Below are positions 56,081 to 64,000 of a stretch of 64,000 nucleotides of DNA, piece by piece. The stretch covers positions 53,869,285-53,933,284 of the forward strand of contig OU862910.1 in the NCBI GenBank assembly GCA_917880885.1, given 5' to 3'. Position numbers and translations under genes: made by a program. The notes beneath the pieces were generated by a model that made no database searches, was not told the origin of the DNA, and was given only the letters and a program-made list of their open reading frames with translations. Source of the stretch: Limnephilus marmoratus. Its lineage: Eukaryota; Arthropoda; Insecta; Trichoptera; Limnephilidae. Positions within the stretch are counted from its first letter, which is position 1; each line of letters begins with the position of its first letter.

Positions 56081-56400
56081 TTGGGATGCGGGTATTGGTA
56101 TCGGGAACCATTTATTGAATAACCAACACCCCTAACATTGTCAACGGAAGTGGTTCGGTACGTTTGGTGATTTAAAGGGCCAACCCGGGTTCATAGAGTG
56201 AGGTTTGTCAAAGTCTTGGCGGCCAGTGTCTGCCCACCTGCTGCATTGTGGGCCGGATCGAGAGAGACTGGTTGAGGAAGTCTTTTTACATCTCCAGCCA
56301 GAATCCCTCGACCCATCGCCTTGCACCGCAGTTGAAGGGATGGATTCATACGTCCGTCACTCCTGGACACACTGACTTCTAGATTCCTACCCACCCATAC
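56081..56400 (+). mobile_element. Retroposon R, copy 11 (3' end missing)
   Basis: TTTGGGATGCGGGTATTGGT to CACTCCTGGACACACTGACT and TTCCTACCCACCC; the hairpin and A tail are absent, replaced by unrelated sequence. Confidence 0.7.
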
Positions 56401-56603
56401 ACATATGTCTGCCCTGCCCTAAGTGATAAAAGCGTGTCATTTCCCTCTCCCCATACCGGTTCCTTGGAACCGGCTGGGCTTACGAGAGCCTCGCTTGAAT
56501 ATAAAAAATGTGACGTCATCATTCTTGTCCGGACCAGCGTCGAGCTCTGATCGTGCATTCTACGAAATAACACGGCAAAAATGTTAGCTTGTGCTATACA
56601 TTA

Positions 56604-56764
56604 GGGAACGTACCCATACTACGTGACCAATTTTTTGCAATTTTTAACCCGCCCCCCTCCCCGGTGACCAAAAACCTAAGCCCGCCGCCGCTCATTTGTA
56701 CCAAGCGTGACATTTTGAAGACCCCCCCCCCCCTAAACGTGTCACGTAGTATGGGTACGTTCCC
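56604..56764. mobile_element. Harbinger-type MITE H, copy 2 (161 bp)
   Basis: It starts GGGAACGTACCCATACTACG and ends CGTAGTATGGGTACGTTCCC, a perfect inverted repeat of at least 20 bp. TTA lies at 56601-56603 and 56765-56767. The interior has opposed poly-C stretches around GGTGACCAAAAACCTAAG. Confidence 0.9.
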
Positions 56765-57182
56765 TTATACCCTAAAATATGTCGATCATAACGAATGTGG
56801 GCGGATCTCCAGAGTGCTCGTCGCTGGTTACAGGGGTAAGTAAATTATGAAACATTTGTAAAAGTGTCTTAACTAAATACGGCAACTAAATATTCGTCTG
56901 TGAAAAGTGGCGAACTTTACTTTGCCGTATTTGGACTTCGCAAATATGTTAGTAACGTGGCGAGCAATTCGCGCTCCCATGTACAAAGGTCTATTCATTT
57001 AAAAGCCGTTTTTACTTTTAAGAACTAAATGGTGATATTATAATGCGAGATGCCTATATACTGTCAGATTGATTTTTAACGAATCACAGTCATCTTTCCC
57101 CTTTTCGTCCCCCCATAGTTTGGTTTTATCCCTCATCTGTATCTTCTCGTCTATTAAATTTGGATGTCTGTGTACCCACACA

Positions 57183-57270
57183 TCATATCTGTTTCCTTCC
57201 CAGAAAGTCCTCTTCTTCCTCTCCTTAAAAAAACCCTCCACACAGCGTCCCCTAAGATGTCATAGATCCT
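57183..57270 (+). mobile_element. Retroposon R, copy 12 (fragment)
   Basis: TTTCCTTCCCAGAAAGTCCT, CCCTCCACACAGCGTCCCCT and AAGATGTCATAG, the pre-hairpin and first half of the hairpin only. Confidence 0.6.
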
Positions 57271-57685
57271 GAAGGCCAAGAAGTCGACAGATCTTGTGCA
57301 AATTGACATCGGTTTCTTTCAATTTAGTATAGATCGCACTTCTAGAGACTTCTAGAGATCAGTGTATAACCTACACCGGGAACCACCTACAGACTTTGTC
57401 ATTTCCATTGATGATAATTTGTCAAGATGACAATCAATTTTACCATCCTGGGCCCCTACCACGATAAGGATTGATGTGATAACTTTCGGTAACTCCTCAT
57501 CGTTCGCTAGCATGGCTGCATATCGCCAACGAATAAATAACAGTTCACAATGACAGAGTGTTCTTACTATATTCGACGAAAATTGTTGGTTGGATGTTAG
57601 CGATCTGCAGTCGTCCTAGAGAACGACGAGAAGTTCCCGAAAGTCATCCTTATCCATTGGGAGGATGACTTTCTGATGATGGTCT

Positions 57686-58068
57686 TACATTAGCTCCACA
57701 CAGGAGGCCCTGAGAAAAATATTTTCTTTCAGGGCCTATGCCATCTTTGGGGATGCTGTGTGGAGTCTTTTTAGGAAAGGAAAGAGAGAAGTTTTGGAAA
57801 AGAAAAGGGTATTAGGGGTGGGTAGGAATCTGGGGGTCAGTGTGTCCAGGAGTGACAGACGTATGAATCCATCCCTCCCATTGTGGTGTAAGGCGATGTT
57901 CCGAGAGAGTATGGCTGGAGAAGTCAAAGGGGCTCCCTCAACCACTCTCTCCCGATCCAGCCTGACATGCAGTTGGAGGGGAAACGCATCCGCCGTCAAG
58001 ACCCGAACAAACCTCACCCCATGAACCCGGGCACCCCTGCTAAGTCACTAAACGTAGCGAACCACTTG
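57686..58068 (-). mobile_element. Retroposon R, copy 13
   Basis: The inverse of the family with a complete 3' hairpin (about 57695-57767), GTCAGTGTGTCCAGGAGTGA, CATGAACCCGGGCACCCC and TTCGCTACGTTTAGTGACTT in complement. It is 5'-truncated at about 58068. Confidence 0.78.
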
Positions 58069-58900
58069 CTTTCTGTTTTTTTTTAGTAATTTATTCCTGG
58101 TTTCAATTACATAAAGTAAAACATAAATACATTTGTAAACATAGAGTATTATTTATCAAAATCTTTTAAATTAATCTTTTTTATACAAAATTTATTATTT
58201 CCTGATTTCACCTGAAAGAAAAAGAAAACTTCATTCTTCAAAGTACAACCCTGTCTTATGAGAGCTTTATGATTTATAAAACACTAGCAGACCCGGCCAC
58301 ACGTTGCTGTGGCTAACGAAACACAACGCCATTACCCAACCTTTATAAAATCCACACAATCTGCTTGCCAGCTGCCCGCTGCCTGAATTGAATATTTGAA
58401 TTTATCGACTTTTCTCTACTATAATAAGCATGTATTATACATATAAACTAATTAACTCGCCACTAATTATACAATGCATGCAATGCAACACTGGATATTT
58501 GAAAAGGGAAAATCAAATACCTACTTACTCTAGGACATCTATTTTCCAATTTCTTCCGTAGAACGAATTTCAAAAGTGACTATAGTACGGCCCGCCAGCC
58601 GTTTTAAATCGCACAAAAATATATTTTCTTTGAATTTCTCGGCTTTTCTCTAATATAATTTACATGTATTATTATAAACATTCCTCTTCAATCATTCTAT
58701 CTATTGGTGAAAACCGTATGAAAATCCGTTGCGTAGTTTAAAAGATTAACGCGCACATCCGTTTTGAACGACTTCATTTTATACTATGTAATATAATAAA
58801 TAATGATAATGATGATGATGATGTAAATTAGCCAAAATTTTTAATAAACATCGAAACTAATGCATTAGAATTAGAAAAAAAAGAAAAAAATATCTGGGCA
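58069..58900. other. Non-coding AT-rich DNA
   Basis: No gene was recognised. A Helitron-like scrap (ACACTAGCAGACCCGGCCAC at about 58280) may be an old terminus. Confidence 0.45.
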
Positions 58901-58904
58901 TCTG

Positions 58905-58955
58905 CTCAAACCACTGAGCTATTGCGGCAATGTACAATGTACATCGACTGTACAT
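58905..58955 (-). other. tRNA-like A-box fragment
   Basis: On the minus strand CAATAGCTCAGTGGTTTGAG then CAGATGC resembles the D-arm of a tRNA (A box TAGCTCAGTGG). No B box follows. Probably the truncated head of a SINE. Confidence 0.25.
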
Positions 58956-59126
58956 CGACTGTACATCGATGTAAATCGACTGCGATTTGGTAAAACCCTT
59001 CAAACCACAAAATGAAAATTTTACAAGAGCCAATAAAAACGAATATTTACAAATTCATAAAACTAATTAAAAAGTCTTATTCGTTTTTCAAAATTTTGAC
59101 GTAAAATATTGCAATTCTATTTATAA

Positions 59127-59604
59127 CTAGCTGGTCCCGGCATGCTTTGCTATGCCATTTAATAAAGAAATTGTTTCTCCCTGAGTGTCCTTTCCCATTC
59201 GTCCCGTTCCCCTTCCGCCTCCCCTTTTTTTCTCCCATTCCCACTCCGTCACCTCCACCTTCACTCTCCCCACTCCACTCCCCCCCTTCCCTTATCCCGC
59301 AAACCTCCCTCCCGAGTTCCCCTCCTCCCTCCCAGGTCCCCCTCCCAGGTTCCCCTCCCCCTTCCTGGTTCCCCTCCACCATCTCTCCCTCCCTCCCACT
59401 CACCATAACAATAGCCGCTTCCTGGCGTGCCACCAATAGCAATTTTTTTATACAAATTTCATAATGCCAGAGCTCACCGGAAGTTTTATAAAAACCTTGT
59501 CCTGACAATAACGAACACATAAAAAAAATAATTATCCAATTTGGTGCAGTCGTTCGAAAGTTATGCGCTTAGCAACACATTCAGCGAATCATTTTTATAT
59601 ATTA
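59127..59604 (-). mobile_element. Helitron-like element with intact CTAG|T end
   Basis: On the minus strand the 3' end reads GGCATAGCAAAGCATGCC (a hairpin) then GGGACCAGCTAG, followed by T. A C/T-rich block occupies about 59190-59400 on the plus strand. ATACAAATTTCATAATGCCA and TGGTGCAGTCGTTCGAAAGT follow. The 5' end has been invaded by the Harbinger MITE at 59605. Confidence 0.75.
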
Positions 59605-59770
59605 GGGAACGTACCCATACTACGTGACACGTTTAGGGGGGGGGGGGGGGTCTTCAAAATGTCACGCTCCATACAAATGAGCGGCGGTTTGCTTAGGATT
59701 TTGGTCACCGGGGAGGGGGGGGGGGGTTAAAAATTGCAAAAAGTTGGTCACGTAGTATGGGTACGTTCCC
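59605..59770. mobile_element. Harbinger-type MITE H, copy 3 (166 bp), at a Helitron-Helitron junction
   Basis: The termini equal those of copy 2 (GGGAACGTACCCATACTACG). TTA lies at 59602-59604 and 59771-59773. The interior is in the opposite orientation to copy 2 and has two G homopolymers. Confidence 0.9.
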
Positions 59771-59773
59771 TTA

Positions 59774-60382
59774 CTAGCTTTTTCCCGCGGCTTCGCTCGC
59801 ATGGTGTTAGGGGGTTTCCCACTCCACCTCCTCCACCTCCCCCCCCCCCTCTTCCCCCCACCCTCTCCCCCCCCCCCCTCTTCCCCCCCCCTCTCCCCTC
59901 TCCACTCTCCCCACTCCCATCCCCCTCACCCCCCTCCCGCTTTCCATATATTCAATCCCAGTACATTCAGTTTTTAAACAGCCCGCATGCCACCACGTAC
60001 AATTTTTATTCAATATTAAATTTAGTACTTAACATAGGTACCTATTTAAAATATCTAAGATTCTTGATTCGATTCAGACTATTAGGGGAGTACCTACTTT
60101 AAATAAATTTATCAACTTTTTCAAAAATAGAATCCTGATTTAACATTTTGCAAAATGTCATCCTCAAACACACGAACTGTCAAACGTGCGATAGTCGTTA
60201 GGTTTTCTGAAATTATCCAATTTTCTGCGCAATTTTGTTAATTTTTCTCTCCGTAAGAACCATCCTCGTACTTCAAGGAATATTCTAAAAAAAGAATTAG
60301 CGAAATCGGTTCAGCTGATCTCGAGATTTGCGCTTACCAACACATTTAGCAATTCATTTTTATATTATAGGTATAATATAGA
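59774..60382 (-). mobile_element. Helitron-like element (609 bp), both ends visible
   Basis: On the minus strand it begins TCTATATTATACC after an A at 60383, and ends with GCGAGCGAAGCCGCGGGAAA then AAGCTAG followed by T at 59773. The TC...CTAG limits and the A/T insertion site are the Helitron rule. A C/T block lies at about 59815-59940. No helicase frame. Confidence 0.75.
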
Positions 60383-61925
60383 TAATGAAAGATTTGAGGA
60401 TTGAGTAATTTCATCTATTTTTTTTTCGTAAAATCAAAAAAAAAATTAGGCGTCAATTTAGTTTTAAGTATTTAAAATGCATTAATCGGCAAAAATATTT
60501 CACCACTTATACTACACAGAGTACTTCGAAGAAAGGTACTACGTTGCGAGTACTTTTCAGTGAAAACACTGAAAAGTAAAAAATGTGGCTTGAAGGGTTT
60601 TACCGAAACAAAGTGGTGTTTAGATTAAATTTGTGAAAAAAAAAGTGATTCAAAACCGTGTTCACATACTGATATTGTTTTATTATTTTTTAACTTTCAG
60701 TCCATTGGTAGAACTCCTTCACGTTTTTCCAAAATTTCCTATTTTTAGGGCCTGACATTTTGGACTTCCCCATCTTTTTCTTCCCTCTCTAGTTGTCTTC
60801 CCCTCTCCCTTACCACAAAGGGGAGTGCCCTAGTCACAAACATGTTTTCTTACTTACGATGAACAACAAAATAAATTTTATATGTTTATATCGAACGACC
60901 CAGACTAGCCAGACATCCCCAACTACTAAGTTTTCAGATAATGAGGAAATCAATATGCGAATACTCACCATAAATCAAATTTTATTTACACACATGTCTG
61001 TGTTTTCCGTATTAAATATGCTATAAAATAACACCGGGAGACATAACAGCCCGGCACATCAATATGACATTTTCCTACTAGTAACCCAGAAAACATAAAT
61101 TTTAAATTTATTTCACCATAAGCTTTTCTGCATTTTAATTGATTTCGTGGTTTTTCACGAGTTTTCCGAGTATTGTACCAGGTAGAGGTAGAGGGTAAAC
61201 TTGTACATATTTATACTCAACTCAAATTTCGATTTTTCGGAGATGTCTGACTAATTAACGGCAATAAAGTTGAATACATATCTGCAAGTTTGATGGGGCC
61301 GACATGGTTGCTGTGAAATTTTATTATTCACACCCATTGTTGTTTTACACGTCAAGTGTTTTTTTTAACCTGCCTATTAAAACCGCGGCCCGTCCAATAC
61401 GCGCTTGCCATTTGCATCTATTGAATCGAATCATCAATGGCGACCTTACGCGTAGTAAAAAACGGGACCCCTGACCTCGAAACACTCGAATCATTAGAAT
61501 AATTCGAGAAACGCATCTCGATCTTAACGCGTGGCAAGTGGTCTCAGAATCTAGATATATTAAACGCCAGGTATTGCAACACGGTTCATCTAACAGAATT
61601 TTAATATTGACTCATTCACGAGTTTTGTAAACATTTTTGGAATAATTTGGAGTTTAGCCTTGTGGCTGTTAAAAATCAACGTTTTCATACCATTTACGAA
61701 GGGTAAATTTAATCAAAAGTGTATTTACTCAAAATTAAGAAGGAAGATTTATAAAAAAAACACGTGTGTTATGTCTACCGCTGATCTCTGTTGTAACTTT
61801 TGCACAAATATCACTATCACGGCAAGAAATTGTCCAGAATGAAAAAAGGATAAACCTATAAACCCAGATCAAAAAACGCTGATTCAGAATATGTAAGATT
61901 TTTTATAAGGGGCCGTTCAAGTATT
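60383..61925. other. Non-coding AT-rich DNA
   Basis: No gene or complete element was recognised. GTGGCTTGAAGGGTTTTACC near 60584 is shared with the repeat at 8560-8745. Confidence 0.5.
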
Positions 61926-61929
61926 ACGT

Positions 61930-62130
61930 AACGCACTTGGGTATTAAAAATAAAAATCTGTTTGGATAGTTAGGGTGAGAGTGAGGGGTTGAGGTACTCG
62001 GCTGAGTAACCGTTCAATCCCTCACCTAAAAAACCCAACCTAAAAAAAACGTTAAAAAATCACCCGAGATAAAAATTTCATTTACATTTTTAAAGTATGT
62101 GAAAACCTTCCTTAACACCCTTTATATAAT
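61930..62130. repeat. Relic related to TIR element B
   Basis: CGGCTGAGTAACCG and a right end CCTTAACACCCTTTATATAA resemble element B at 28716-29013. The left end differs (GGGGCCGTTCAAGTATTACG). Confidence 0.35.
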
Positions 62131-64000
62131 AGGCCACTTGCATGGACTACATAATGACTTTGAAAAAATCGCGTGGATAGATTTTAGTACAGTTCTTTTA
62201 TTTTTAAATAAATAAATCAATTATTTGGGCTCGTGACGTCACTACATGAAAATGTCCAGTCGCCGAAAATGTTCCTATTAATTTTATAAAATTCCACACT
62301 GATTTATTTTTTTTTTATATGGCATCACTTTGATTTCAGGCGAATTTTTGAATTTGACATTTAACGTTCACTAGATTTATTGTTTGTTCTCTGCGAATGT
62401 ATCATTTGGTTTGATTTTTTGACAGATGTTGAGAAGAGAACCCCGTACATTTTACGTTGTCCGTACGTGTCTTAGATATAATGATAATGGTGCGGATTTT
62501 AACAAAATCTAATTTTATAATATTCTGATTATTATTATAATTTACAAGTACAAGTATTTTACATTTGATTTAGTAATATGGACGTTGAACATTATAATGA
62601 TTTATGATCAGTAAGATGGATCAAGGAAAAAAATATTTATGAGATTTAATATTTTTGGTATGTCTCGTTATTCTCCTGTGCCATTCGTGTGGAAAACGTT
62701 CTTTTTTTAAAATGATTTTCGGCTAAGTATGTAATTATCGTTTTTTCGCACCTATAAAATTATGTCCCGTCTTTCCGGTTTATAAAAAATGGTCTGATTT
62801 TTCGGTTTAAAATTTTCAAAAAATCGCCAGGGTTTCAAAAATACGATTTAAAAAAATACAGAATGTCTTAGAATATTTGCCTAAACCGAAAAAAAAAATT
62901 TAAAATGTGATACAAGTGACTATTATGCGTAGAATAAATAATTAAATCGTCATTTAAAAAGGGGCATACATTAGAGCATAAAAGGGGGGAGGGGTCCAGC
63001 AAAATCTCACGTTACTTGAAAAGAATATATGAAATGGCCCAAGATTGGAAGTATAACTGCTCACGTAATTAATGTCACCCAAACAAACTAAAAGTGAACT
63101 CGCACGCGAGCCAAAACTTCGGTATACAATTATTTCAAAAGTATTGTGTTTTATTTTTTTATTCTTGATAATTATTTATTTGGGATTTGTTAATTTACTT
63201 GAGGATCAGCGATGATAAGCGACCAATGTTTCTTTTGTAAAATTGTAAATTTGGAGCTTGACTGTTGCGAACTCTCGAGTGTAGTCAATTTAAGAGTAGA
63301 TACTCGAATCACTACGCATGGTGACCTATTTCAATGCCACCATTCACAAACAAATTATGTGGCAAACTCGCCAATACCTCGCTTACATAGTTAAGCAAAC
63401 AAATATACAAATGATATTGACATTTTTAATGTAACAATGTCTGTGTTAAAGTGTTATACGTGATAATTTCTGTTTACTATTGACAATTTTTTTCTTCAAA
63501 TATATCCAATGTAAACCATTGTAATGTGGGAAATTATTTCCATTAACTTATGGTTTATTACAAACCCTTGAGTAAAAAAAATGCGAGCATTGTGAACCAA
63601 ATGCAAAAACCCCATGGGCGTAAAAAGAGTAAATAAATAAATCAATAGATTTCATACTGCTGTGTGAATGGCCTAATTGTTAACCTAAAAAAGAGATACG
63701 CATGACGTCACGCGTCCCTTGCCAGATTTCGATCGTTTTGGCGGGCTTTAAAAATCACAATTTGAAAATTATTTTAACTAGCAAAACAAAATAAAAAAAA
63801 CACTGGTATTTAAGTTAGAAGATAAATATTCAAATGTACGTATATTTTAAATTGATTGAAGTTCCTTATTATAAAAATTAAAGTGTTAAGAGAAACCGCT
63901 GCGCGGCCTTCTTCATACAAAACTTAAATTTTGGATTTGAGGCCAAAATACTTAACCAAGCTGAATAATATTGTTTTACCAAAAAAATTTGTTGGTAAAT
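62131..64000. other. Non-coding AT-rich DNA to the window edge
   Basis: No coding similarity, RNA gene or complete element was recognised on either strand. Confidence 0.5.

Overview
This is an AT-rich, repeat-dense animal nuclear window, almost certainly from an insect. The only gene recognised with confidence is the 5' half of casein kinase II catalytic subunit alpha (CK2-alpha) on the minus strand. Its three coding exons (14942-15148, 13655-13842, 8776-8968) encode residues 1-196, and the start resembles the Drosophila protein more than the human one. The kinase C-lobe exons are not visible down to base 1, so the next intron is longer than 8.7 kb and the gene runs off the left edge. A second candidate gene is one first coding exon with a signal peptide or anchor and a consensus splice donor (42853-42961, minus). 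A 54-codon secreted-peptide-like ORF at 54268-54432 is weaker. The order of insect is not certain; the mobile-element mix would suit a hemipteran, but that is a guess.

Most of the rest is mobile DNA. 0-16 kb: TIR and foldback elements, then the CK2-alpha introns, which carry copies of a short A-tailed retroposon and a decayed Harbinger transposase. 16-24 kb: a tRNA-derived SINE, a Harbinger-type MITE with TTA target duplication, three hAT elements with 8-bp duplications (one nested in a foldback element made of ~28-bp repeats), a broken non-LTR reverse transcriptase and a second foldback family. 24-34 kb: Helitron-like elements with long polypurine/polypyrimidine tracts, one splitting a non-LTR fragment; a hAT element holding a nested mariner-like MITE; and a solo LTR inserted inside the hAT target duplication.

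34.7-38.7 kb: a cluster of near-identical pieces of an RLE-type (R2/R4-Dong-like) non-LTR retrotransposon, flanked by (TAA)n. One 5' piece is inverted and three 3' pieces lie head to tail, each with an ~80-nt T homopolymer in its 3' UTR. 38.7-48.4 kb: 3' ends of three other LINE types, a second SINE copy, a Helitron helicase tail and the secreted-protein exon. 49-52 kb: reiterated SINE tails, a satellite-like repeat and an 800-bp GGGGACA minisatellite. 53-60.4 kb: a second SINE family, more retroposon copies, a TIR element and two abutting Helitrons. 60.4-64 kb is AT-rich and shows no gene.

No prokaryotic features, CRISPR arrays, rRNA genes or viral genes were seen. The most unusual structures are the inverted/concatenated RLE retrotransposon cluster, the retroposon family with a conserved nested 3' hairpin, the strand-biased purine tracts in the Helitrons, and the datable nests of insertions.
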